Shown: positions 30,827 through 38,346 of the stretch, one piece after another
Layout: each line of letters opens with the position of its first letter
Numbering within the stretch: the stretch's first letter is position 1
Source: Neisseria sp.
GTDB taxonomy: Bacteria > Pseudomonadota > Gammaproteobacteria > Burkholderiales > Neisseriaceae
Assembly: GCA_030538415.1 (NCBI GenBank)
Contig: JAUNTY010000020.1
Location: forward strand, 1-43,824
Length of the DNA: 43,824 bases
Direction: 5' to 3'
Notes under the pieces: generated by a model
Told to the model about the DNA's origin: nothing
What the model saw: only the letters and a program-made list of their open reading frames with translations
Databases searched by the model: none
Position numbers and translations under genes: made by a program

Positions 30827-32878
30827 ATGTGGATTCATTCAATCAAATTGCGGAATTTCAAGTCTTACGACAATGCGGCATTCAGCTTTCCCAAGCCCAA
30901 GGGTGGGCGCAATATTGTGTTAATCGGTGCGGAAAACGGCCACGGTAAAACCACGCTGCTGGAAGCGGTTTATCTGTGTTTGTATGACAAAGATGCCATC
31001 AGCCATTTGCAGCGCGCGGGGTTGAATACACAGAAAAACACTTACCCCGAGTTTTTAAAATCGGCACTGTTCCATGAGGCAGAAACCAGATACGGTCAAT
31101 ACGCCATGAGTTTGGAAATCGAAATCCGCCAAAGCTATCGCGAAGCCGTGCACGGCTTGCGCATCCGGCGGAATTGGCATTTCAGCAGCGATAGAAATCT
31201 GATTGCAGGCGAACACGGCAGCTCGGTAACGGCGGAAATCCTGAAAAACGAACAATACGAATTTATTGATGAAAAAGACCTCGATAAATACACCAATGTT
31301 TTTGCCCTGCCGTTTGATTACGCACCATTTTTCTTCTTTGACGGCGAAAAAATCGTTCAGACGGCACAGCAAAGCGGTACGGGTTTGTGGCTGAATACGG
31401 CGCTGAAAGGCTTGTTGGGTGTCACCCTTTTGGAAAAACTAAGGGTTAGTTTGAAAGACTATCGCAGTAAGTGCATTTCCGAAGGTGCGACTGAAAAAAT
31501 GCTGGATGATTTGCGCAAAGCGGAGAGCAATCTGCAATCGGCAGAAGCGACTTTGCACGTGTTTCGCGAAGAGTTGACAGAAACGCAGGAAAAATGGCAG
31601 CAGGCGGCGGAAGCACGCGAATATCTGACGCAACAGTTGGGTGGCGGCAACGATATACGGACTTCAGACGATTTGCTGCGCCAGCGTGAAAAGCTGGAAA
31701 AAGAAATGGCAGAGTTTGAAGCCAAAGCCAAAGCTGCTGTTAAAGCCATGCCGCTGGCGTTTCTTCCTCGGGAAAGTCTGAATGCTTTGCGGCAGCAGTT
31801 GGAAAAAGAAAAAAACCGTTTGAACCACGAAGCGGGAAAAAATCAAATTGCCGAGAAAGTAGATGATTTTTGGGATGCTTTTGTTGCCAGTGATAAGGTT
31901 AATCAGGCATTGGGTGCAATGGCTAATATGATTTTAAGCCAGCCTTTGATGAAAGAGGCTGTAAAAGACTGTTGGGAGGATTTATTTTATCCGTTGCCGT
32001 CCGAGTGTGCAGATCAAATCGAACACAATTATCTGTCGGTCAATGCCCATGCGGAAATTCAAAACGAAATCGGCCGCTTGGAGGGGATGCCTCAGGAACA
32101 AATCGGTACGTTATTGGCGGAAAATGAGAAGCGGGAGGCCGAACGCAAGGCAATTTCGGCAGAAATCGAATTGCTGAGGGGAACCAATAAAGATGAATTG
32201 GTCGAGCAACTGAGAAACGTTACCGAGGAAACCGAAAAACTCAAAGAACGTATAGGCCATCTGAACAGTAACGTCATCCGCCAAGATAAGGATTTTCAGC
32301 GTTGGCAGAAAGAAGTTAAAGATTTGCAGGACAGAATCAGCGATGGCGATCCAAAGCTGAGAAAGTCGCGCAGAGCGGGTGAAGTAGATAAGGTGATTGT
32401 CCGGTTGACAGAAGAATTGCTGAAAAAGAAAGTGAAAGAAGTCGGTGAAGCGGCGACACGGATCAACCGTGCGATTGCCCATGACGAACGGATCGACAAA
32501 ATCCGCGTAGAAAGCGACGGACGCATGGGCATCTTCGGTAGAGACGGTTATGAATCACGGGTGGATTTGTCGGCCGGGCAGATGCAGATTCTGATTATGG
32601 CGCTGGTGTCGGCATTGGCAGAAGTCACCCGCTATCATGCGCCGTTTATCATTGATACGCCGCTGGCGCGTTTGGATGAAGGCCATCGGGAAGGGTTGTT
32701 CAAGCATTGGTGCAATTTGGAGCAACAGGTGCTTTTATTGTCGCAAGATACGGAAATCACAGCAGAAGTGTATCATCGCTTGTCGCCGCATATCAGCCGT
32801 ACTTATTTGGTGAAAGCGGAATCTTTAGACAGCGCGGGTGCACGTTCGCGAGTTGCTGCCGATGTTTATTTTGAATAA
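30827..32878 (+). CDS. dndD: DNA phosphorothioation ATPase DndD (SMC/Rad50-like)
   Basis: 683 residues from MWIHSIKLRNFKSYDNAAFS. Walker A is GAENGHGKTTLLEAVYLCL (about 34). A long coiled coil spans about 220-540 (for example KLEKEMAEFEAKAKAAVKAM). The ABC signature is DLSAGQMQILIMALVSAL (about 580), Walker B is FIIDTPLARLDEGHREGL, and the switch region LLSQDTEI follows. This is the DndD organisation, an SMC-like ATPase thought to act on DNA structure during sulfur incorporation. The ATG lies one base after the small gene stop. Base composition is more AT-rich than the flanking housekeeping genes. A stretch FDYAPFFFFDGEKIVQTAQQ follows the usual DndD pattern. Confidence 0.9.
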   Translation: MWIHSIKLRNFKSYDNAAFSFPKPKGGRNIVLIGAENGHGKTTLLEAVYLCLYDKDAISHLQRAGLNTQKNTYPEFLKSALFHEAETRYGQYAMSLEIEIRQSYREAVHGLRIRRNWHFSSDRNLIAGEHGSSVTAEILKNEQYEFIDEKDLDKYTNVFALPFDYAPFFFFDGEKIVQTAQQSGTGLWLNTALKGLLGVTLLEKLRVSLKDYRSKCISEGATEKMLDDLRKAESNLQSAEATLHVFREELTETQEKWQQAAEAREYLTQQLGGGNDIRTSDDLLRQREKLEKEMAEFEAKAKAAVKAMPLAFLPRESLNALRQQLEKEKNRLNHEAGKNQIAEKVDDFWDAFVASDKVNQALGAMANMILSQPLMKEAVKDCWEDLFYPLPSECADQIEHNYLSVNAHAEIQNEIGRLEGMPQEQIGTLLAENEKREAERKAISAEIELLRGTNKDELVEQLRNVTEETEKLKERIGHLNSNVIRQDKDFQRWQKEVKDLQDRISDGDPKLRKSRRAGEVDKVIVRLTEELLKKKVKEVGEAATRINRAIAHDERIDKIRVESDGRMGIFGRDGYESRVDLSAGQMQILIMALVSALAEVTRYHAPFIIDTPLARLDEGHREGLFKHWCNLEQQVLLLSQDTEITAEVYHRLSPHISRTYLVKAESLDSAGARSRVAADVYFE

Positions 32879-32889
32879 AGGGGAGAAAT

Positions 32890-34458
32890 ATGTACCAATT
32901 GGAACATAACGCAGCGTGGGATACCGATTATTTCCATACGCTGATGAGCGAGAAACGGATTATTTCCAGCAAAGAAGCCAAAGACATTAGAGATAAATTG
33001 ATGGATGCGGGCGCATTGCCGCCGTTGGACAGTAATTTTGACTGGGCAATGCTGTGTATCGGCTATTGTTTTGCCAAAGGATTCACTGAATCGGCAAACA
33101 GATTGCTTGCCGCGCCGAATGCCAAAGGAACGGAAATTCCATCGTTTCAAACCTGTTTTCAGGATTACTCGCGTCTGTGGCTGGTGTTGTTGAGCGAAAC
33201 GCTGTTCCACATCAATCCCGGTAAAGCCGTAAGCAAAGACGATTTGTACACCTTAATACAATCCCTTTGGCACACGGGTGCGGTGGAATTAGAACAATTC
33301 TGGGAAGGCTGTAAACGATTCAAGCCTGATTCCGATTTGGAAGCGCGGCAGGCATTTTTGAACGAACTGACTGATTTGGCGGTTAAAAATTCCGAAAATC
33401 GCCAAGTGGGAAATATTGAAGACAGCAATGCTCAATCTCTTGAGTACCCACCTGAAGAAATGGGTACTCGCTTAACAGAAGCATTGAAAAATCTGCATAT
33501 GGGTGCAGTGGAATTGAAATTTCTGACATCAGGTATTCGCTATGACTTTTACCGTGTCCGCTTTGCCAATTATCAAGAATGGGGAAAATTTCATACACAG
33601 CTTTGCTCTGCCTTGGGTTTTGACAGTAACCGGATTATAGCGGAGCGGTGCACTAAAAATAATATTGCTCATGCTTATGATGTGAAAATATTGCGTGATG
33701 AAAAAACATGGAAGCCACTGAGCAAGCAGATTTTTCAAACGGCATTATCTACTTATCAGGGTGATATGCTGTTGCCATTGTGCGTAGGTTCTGATGAGGT
33801 GGGGAAACCTGTGTTTGAAGATTTGGTTGAAGCACGGCATATTTTAGTAGGTGGTACGACTGGTGCGGGTAAATCAGTGATGGTCAGAACTCTGTTGCAC
33901 AGCTTATTTGAGCTGGTGGGTAACGATGAATTGGAAGTTGCTGTTTTAGACCCGGCCAATGACTATGCGGTATTCAAAGACAAATCTAATCTTTGGGGTA
34001 ATTGTATTTATGGTAAGCGTGATGAAATGCGGGGGCTGCTGGAAGAGTTTGTTGCCGAAATGGATAAGCGTTTGGAATTGCTGAAAGTGCATGATGTTGC
34101 TAATGTTTATGAGCTGAAATCGACCTTACGCCCGCAATCGCTGGTAATTATGGTGGAAGAGTTAGCAGCCTTGTTGGATAACGATAAAGAAACTGAAAGG
34201 CCGTTGGTTCAGCTTTTACAGGAAGGGCGGAAGACCGGTATTCATCTGATTATGGCAACACAAGAGCCGGACTCTAAAACTTTCTCAGCCCGTTTGAGGG
34301 CAAATATTCCGAGTCGGATTGCTATGCGCGTCAGCAAGCCCGGTTCTTCTGAAATGATTCTAGGTGAGTTAGGTGCGGAAAAATTAGTAGGAAAAGGTGA
34401 TCATTTGGTTCGCTGGAATAATGGCAAAGCGCAATTTTTACATGGTTATAATGTGTAG
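32890..34458 (+). CDS. DndE-like protein fused to an FtsK/SpoIIIE-type ATPase
   Basis: 522 residues; GGGGAG 5 nt before the ATG. Residues 1-150 look DndE-like: SSKEAKDIRDKLMDAGALPP, then FDWAMLCIGYCFAKGF, resembling the small DndE that binds nicked DNA. A middle part (160-290) has LHMGAVELKFLTSGIRYDFY. The C-terminal 220 residues form an FtsK/SpoIIIE ATPase: Walker A GGTTGAGKSVMVRTLLHSLF (about 321), Walker B (SLVIMVEELAALLD), then MATQEPDSKTFSARLRANIP and GELGAEKLVGKGDHLV. The FtsK part is certain; the DndE assignment of the N-terminus is pattern-based. The protein may combine DNA binding with DNA translocation. It is the last gene of the operon; a repeat end abuts its stop. Confidence 0.8.
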   Translation: MYQLEHNAAWDTDYFHTLMSEKRIISSKEAKDIRDKLMDAGALPPLDSNFDWAMLCIGYCFAKGFTESANRLLAAPNAKGTEIPSFQTCFQDYSRLWLVLLSETLFHINPGKAVSKDDLYTLIQSLWHTGAVELEQFWEGCKRFKPDSDLEARQAFLNELTDLAVKNSENRQVGNIEDSNAQSLEYPPEEMGTRLTEALKNLHMGAVELKFLTSGIRYDFYRVRFANYQEWGKFHTQLCSALGFDSNRIIAERCTKNNIAHAYDVKILRDEKTWKPLSKQIFQTALSTYQGDMLLPLCVGSDEVGKPVFEDLVEARHILVGGTTGAGKSVMVRTLLHSLFELVGNDELEVAVLDPANDYAVFKDKSNLWGNCIYGKRDEMRGLLEEFVAEMDKRLELLKVHDVANVYELKSTLRPQSLVIMVEELAALLDNDKETERPLVQLLQEGRKTGIHLIMATQEPDSKTFSARLRANIPSRIAMRVSKPGSSEMILGELGAEKLVGKGDHLVRWNNGKAQFLHGYNV

Positions 34459-34459
34459 A

Positions 34460-34479
34460 TAACGTGAGTTCGGGATAAG
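34460..34479. repeat. Single terminal repeat of the 20408-20684 element family
   Basis: TAACGTGAGTTCGGGATAAG starts two bases after the ATPase stop and matches the left end at 20408 at 19 of 20 positions. I found no matching right end before 34760, so this is a solo or decayed copy. Confidence 0.6.
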
Positions 34480-34578
34480 CATTTTAAGTAATTATTGGGA
34501 TTTCAGCCACTTATTCCTTCCCTCGCTTTTACCAGGGAGAATCAGAGTGGGGGTGATGCAAAGGTAGCCGTTGCAACA

Positions 34579-34619
34579 CTAAGGTTTCCTGACACCGCTG
34601 CGCTGTCAGGAAACCTTAG
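34579..34619. repeat. Palindrome with ends like the 9575-9783 element
   Basis: CTAAGGTTTCCTGACA (34579-34594) faces its reverse complement (34604-34619) over a 9-nt loop. It resembles CTAGGGCTTCCTGACC, the end of the 9575 element. It may be a minimal two-end derivative. Confidence 0.6.
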
Positions 34620-34665
34620 GCAACAGCTTTGACCAGTATTCATCAGTTAATAGTGTTCGAGGCAT

Positions 34666-34722
34666 GGCAGATAAGTGAGTTTTGTTTGGAGACAAAAATG
34701 CTAACTTATCTGCCTTTCTTTT
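34666..34722 (+). terminator. Likely terminator of the dnd operon
   Basis: GGCAGATAAGT (34666-34676) pairs with ACTTATCTGCC (34704-34714), followed by TTTCTTTT. The T run is on the plus strand. It is 208 nt past the last dnd stop. The rest of 34480-34760 shows no gene. Confidence 0.65.
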
Positions 34723-34760
34723 GCTTGATTTAATAATATGACAAGTAATTTTAAGGAGCC

Positions 34761-35324
34761 CTAGTCTTGCCAATCAATTTGCTCAATACGCATCATGGTG
34801 CTGCCGCGCAGCCAATATTTGTATGCAGGCTCGGATTGGTCATCATAGAGTGACAGGATGAGGTCTTTGAAGCTATCGGCCACAAACACGAGGTCTTTTT
34901 CATGGTTGATGTTGCTGCCCCAATCAAGCGAACTGTGATACCACAAAAACACCTTGCCCCAATTGTCATCGCGCACACCCATCAAAAGATGGATGGGAGA
35001 GACGGCATCGGCGATGATGAGATAACCTTCGGGGTAGCCGCTGCGGTAATATTGTTCATCCACCAACATCATAACGTGCGGCCACGTATACAATTCGGTG
35101 AGTGCCTGCGGGTTTTCGTCTAAAAACGCCGGCCAAGGGACAGTGGAAACGTCAAAGCAGTTGGGAAACGGAAAGCCGCCGGTGTATGTCAGGATGAAGT
35201 AGCGGTAATCATCGGGCAGCTTCCTTTGCCGTTTGGTTTCCCATGCCGAGAGGGATGGCAGAATATCGGCAGCCGTAAGGTTTGCGTTTTCTCTTCTCTG
35301 GTATATTCGGATATCGGTTTTCAT
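34761..35324 (-). CDS. SMI1/KNR4 (SUKH) family protein
   Basis: 187 residues from MKTDIRIYQRRENANLTAAD. The SUKH pattern is ETKRQRKLPDDYRYFILTYTGGFPFPN (Leu-Pro-x-Asp-Tyr and the Gly-Gly strand turn), then YLIIADAVSPIHLLMGVRDD and GKVFLWYHSSLDW, and a C-terminal acidic helix (SFKDLILSLYDD). SUKH proteins often act as immunity proteins against contact-dependent or polymorphic toxins. No toxin gene is seen in the window, so it may be an orphan immunity gene. It reads toward the dnd operon and shares no promoter with it. Confidence 0.78.
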   Translation of the reverse strand: MKTDIRIYQRRENANLTAADILPSLSAWETKRQRKLPDDYRYFILTYTGGFPFPNCFDVSTVPWPAFLDENPQALTELYTWPHVMMLVDEQYYRSGYPEGYLIIADAVSPIHLLMGVRDDNWGKVFLWYHSSLDWGSNINHEKDLVFVADSFKDLILSLYDDQSEPAYKYWLRGSTMMRIEQIDWQD

Positions 35325-35435
35325 GTTTGATTCCGGGTTGCTACATGCGCATGATACCGAGTATAGTCAAAACCATAGCTGCCCGGTAGCGGTTTCCCTG
35401 TCACCGGGCGCAACGATTTTCAGGAGATTTATACG

Positions 35436-36251
35436 ATGCGTATCAATAAAAACACCCGTTTGTGTATGTCGCTGGCCGGGCGGCCGGGCAATTTCGGCAC
35501 CCGTTTCCACAATTATCTGTATGAAAAACTCGGTCTTGATTTTGTTTACAAGGCGTTTACCACCGACGATATCGAGCATGCGGTCAAAGGCGTGCGTGCG
35601 CTGGGGATACGCGGTTGCGCGGTGTCGATGCCGTTTAAAGAAAGTTGCATGCCGTTTCTCGACGAATTGTCGGATTCTGCCCGTGCGATTGATTCGGTGA
35701 ACACGATTGTGAATGATGAAGGCCGTCTGAAAGCCTACAACACCGATTACATCGCGATTGTGAAACTGATTACGCAATACCGCCTCAACCCGCAGGCGCG
35801 CGTGATTGTGCACGGCAGCGGCGGCATGGCCAAGGCGGTGGTGGCGGCGTTTCGCGATGCGGGGTTTGCCCATTTGCAGGTTTATGCCCGCAACCGCGAA
35901 ACCGGCATGAAGCTAGCCGAAAGCTATGCTTATCCGTATCTCGATGCGCTGGATGGCGTTGCCGCCGATATTTTGGTGAACGTGACCCCCATCGGCATGG
36001 CGGGCGGAAAAGAGGCGGAAGCGCTGTCGTTTCCAGAGGCGCTTGTCGGGCAGGCGCAAACCGTGTTTGATGTGGTGGCGATGCCGTCTGAAACGCCGCT
36101 GATCCGTTGCGCGGCGGGCAAGGGCATACCAACCATTTCCGGTGCGGAAGTGATGATGTTGCAGGCGGTGGAGCAGTTTGTGCTTTATACCGGTCAGAGG
36201 CCGTCTGAAAGCCTGGTAGCAGAAGCAGCGGCATTTGCGCGGGCGGGGTGA
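35436..36251 (+). CDS. Shikimate dehydrogenase-like protein (HI0607/SdhL type)
   Basis: 271 residues from MRINKNTRLCMSLAGRPGNF, with AGGAG upstream. It has the AroE two-domain form. The substrate domain differs from AroE: GCAVSMPFKESCMPFLDELS replaces the usual NVTVPFKE, and the N-terminal substrate-binding Ser-x-Ser motif reads MSLAGRPG. The NADP domain has VIVHGSGGMAKAVVAAFRDA (GSGGMA) and DILVNVTPIGMAGG. This matches the SDH-like class of Haemophilus HI0607, with weak activity on shikimate and an uncertain physiological role, rather than the biosynthetic AroE. It contains an AGGCCGTCTGAA and one AT-type DUS (36081-36092). Right flank of the accessory island. Confidence 0.85.
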   Translation: MRINKNTRLCMSLAGRPGNFGTRFHNYLYEKLGLDFVYKAFTTDDIEHAVKGVRALGIRGCAVSMPFKESCMPFLDELSDSARAIDSVNTIVNDEGRLKAYNTDYIAIVKLITQYRLNPQARVIVHGSGGMAKAVVAAFRDAGFAHLQVYARNRETGMKLAESYAYPYLDALDGVAADILVNVTPIGMAGGKEAEALSFPEALVGQAQTVFDVVAMPSETPLIRCAAGKGIPTISGAEVMMLQAVEQFVLYTGQRPSESLVAEAAAFARAG

Positions 36252-36546
36252 AGCAAGCCTTGCGGCTTGCCACCCTCACCCTAACCCTCTCCCTTTTGCT
36301 CAAAGAGGGCAAGATTGACACGCTACGCTAGTCAATCTAAGCCGGAGAGGGGACTTAGGTTACAGGCCGTCTGAAAAGATTGCTGCGGTTCGGGCATGGT
36401 TTCTCGCTCATAAAGCCAGATTTCGTGGGCGAAGCCCACGCTACAACCTGTTTGAGGCCGTCTTAAACTGTCATTTCCTCAGCAATCTAATCCCCTCTCC
36501 CTAAGGGAGAGGGTTAGGGTGAGGGTGGCAAACCGCAAGGTTTGCT
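36252..36546. repeat. 295-bp element with about 45-bp terminal inverted repeats
   Basis: The left end (AGCAAGCCTTGCGGCTTGCC, then ACCCTCACCCTAACCCTCTC) and the right end (GAGAGGGTTAGGGTGAGGGT, then GGCAAACCGCAAGGTTTGCT) are nearly perfect inverted repeats. The left end abuts the stop of the previous gene. Inside are a hairpin with an 11-nt loop (36312-36338), a DUS (36364-36375), GTGGGCGAAGCCCAC and a damaged DUS. No coding capacity. Confidence 0.7.
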
Positions 36547-36624
36547 TAGCGCTGCTCAGACAATGGACAAATTTAACCCAAAGCCCCAACCCCAAAACAC
36601 ACAACCAACCGCAAGCACACCATC

Positions 36625-38346
36625 ATGTCCCCATCAAAAAAATCCCCGCTCAATACCCTGATGCGCCCCTATCGCCGCCGCCTCTACCTGCCGCTGTTGC
36701 TGGCATTGGCGGCGGTGGTGTTGCTGGTGTTGCAAAATGCTTTATTGGCGGACTTGTTTGCCGGTTGGTTGAACGCGGCGGCGGCGGGGCGGGCTTTGTC
36801 TTCAGACGGCCTTTACCGCTTGTTGCCGTGGATTGTCGGCTGTTTGCTGCTGCGGCCTTTGCTGGCTTTGGCAAAAGAGCGGCTGTTGCAGAATCTGAGC
36901 TTGGATATCCGCCATCAGTTGCGCCGCCGTTTGCTGGCATCGTTGGCGGTATTGGGGCCGGGGCGCAGTCATTTCGGCAGCGACGGCGCGTTGAGTACGC
37001 GGCTGCTGGAGCAGGTGGACGCGCTCGACGGCTACGTCAGCCGTTTTTATGTGCAGCGTACGGTGGCGGTGTTTACGCCTTTGCTGATTGCCGCGGCGGT
37101 GTTTGCCCACAGCAAATTGGCGGCGGCCTTGCTGCTGCTGACTGCGCCCTTGGTGCCGCTGTTTATGGTGTTGGTGGGCACGGCGGCGGCCGACAAAAGC
37201 CGCAGGCAGTTGGATACGCTGGCGCAATTGGGCGGGCGTTTTCTCGATTTGGTGCGCGGTATGGCGACTTTGCAGCGGCTGAATGCGACCGCGCAGGCCG
37301 AAGCGCAGGTATCGGCGGCGGCGCTGGCGTATCAAAAGCGCACGATGGGTGTGTTGCGGCTGGCGTTTTTGTCGGGCGCGGTGTTGGAATTGTTTGCCTC
37401 GCTGGCGATTGCGCTGGTGGCGGTTTACCTCGGCTTGGGCTTGCTCGGCGTGTTGCCGTGGGCGCAGGGCGAAATTCCCGTGCCGTATCGCAGCGCGCTG
37501 TTTATCCTATTGCTCGCGCCGGAATTTTACGCACCGCTGCGCCAGCTCGGCAACGATTACCACGCCAAGGCGCAAGCGGCCGCGGCGGCGGAAGCCTTGC
37601 AGCCTTTGCTGGATGTGGAAAGGCCGTCCCCGTCTACTACATACGGGGATGACGTTTCTGAAAGCGGTTTGCGCCGTTGGGGTTTGACCGCTGCGCCGTC
37701 TTTAAATATTGAAAACCTCAGCATCGCGGGCGAAGCGGGGCGGCAGCGTTTGGCGGCAGTTTCTTTTCAGACGGCCTCGGGCGGGCGCATCGGCATCGGC
37801 GGCGAGAGCGGCAGCGGCAAATCCAGTTTGCTGCAAGCCTTGCTCGGTTTTAGCGCTTATCAGGGGCGGATAACGGTGAACGGCGAAGATTACGCCGCCT
37901 TGGACAAAACATATCTGCAAACGCAAATCGGCTATCTGGCGCAAACCGCCACGCTGTTGCCCGGCAGCATCGCCGACAATCTGCGGCTGGCGAAAGCCGA
38001 TGCCGATGAAGCGCAGATGCAGGCTGTTTTGGCGCAAGTCGGCTTGTGGGACTTGGTTTGCCGTTTGCCGCAAGGTCTGGCAACGGCCTTGGGGGAACGC
38101 GGGCAGGGCTTGTCAGGCGGACAGCAGCAGCGGCTGTCGCTGGCGCAATTGCTGTTGCGCGACACGCCTTTGTGGCTGCTCGACGAACCGGCGGCGCATC
38201 TGGATGAAGAAACCGCCGCCGAGCTCTATCAGGTGTTGGGCGACATCAGCCGCGGCAAAACCGTGTGGCTGGTGAGCCACGATTTGGCGGCGGTGGACTG
38301 GCTCGATAAAACCGTGTGGCTGGAGGGTGCGCAAAATGAGCAATAA
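36625..38346 (+). CDS. cydD: Thiol reductant ABC exporter subunit CydD
   Basis: 573 residues. Six transmembrane helices occupy about 20-320 (LYLPLLLALAAVVLLVLQNA onward). The nucleotide-binding domain has Walker A GESGSGKSSLLQALLGF (about 393), signature QGLSGGQQQRLSLAQLL (about 495) and Walker B LWLLDEPAAHLDEE with the H loop WLVSHDL. CydDC exports glutathione and cysteine to the periplasm and is required for cytochrome bd assembly. The linker (about 330-345) contains a 30-bp in-frame insertion that splits an uptake sequence. It overlaps cydC by 11 bp. Confidence 0.93.
   Translation: MSPSKKSPLNTLMRPYRRRLYLPLLLALAAVVLLVLQNALLADLFAGWLNAAAAGRALSSDGLYRLLPWIVGCLLLRPLLALAKERLLQNLSLDIRHQLRRRLLASLAVLGPGRSHFGSDGALSTRLLEQVDALDGYVSRFYVQRTVAVFTPLLIAAAVFAHSKLAAALLLLTAPLVPLFMVLVGTAAADKSRRQLDTLAQLGGRFLDLVRGMATLQRLNATAQAEAQVSAAALAYQKRTMGVLRLAFLSGAVLELFASLAIALVAVYLGLGLLGVLPWAQGEIPVPYRSALFILLLAPEFYAPLRQLGNDYHAKAQAAAAAEALQPLLDVERPSPSTTYGDDVSESGLRRWGLTAAPSLNIENLSIAGEAGRQRLAAVSFQTASGGRIGIGGESGSGKSSLLQALLGFSAYQGRITVNGEDYAALDKTYLQTQIGYLAQTATLLPGSIADNLRLAKADADEAQMQAVLAQVGLWDLVCRLPQGLATALGERGQGLSGGQQQRLSLAQLLLRDTPLWLLDEPAAHLDEETAAELYQVLGDISRGKTVWLVSHDLAAVDWLDKTVWLEGAQNEQ
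37629..37658 (+). repeat. 30-bp in-frame insertion inside an uptake sequence in cydD
   Basis: The DUS reads AGGCCGTC (37621-37628), then 30 bp, then TGAA (37659-37662). The insert holds the hairpin CCCCGT, loop CTACTACAT, ACGGGG, and ends with TC, a possible 2-bp duplication. It adds ten residues (P-S-T-T-Y-G-D-D-V-S) between RPS and ESG. Confidence 0.6.

Noticed and set aside
34761-35324. SUKH gene as part of the dnd operon
   Set aside because: It is on the opposite strand, behind a likely terminator and repeat fragments, so only co-location can be claimed.
36519-37652. 377-codon plus-strand frame overlapping cydD
   Set aside because: It is out of frame with the clear CydD protein, starts in a repeat, and is low-complexity Gly/Ala.
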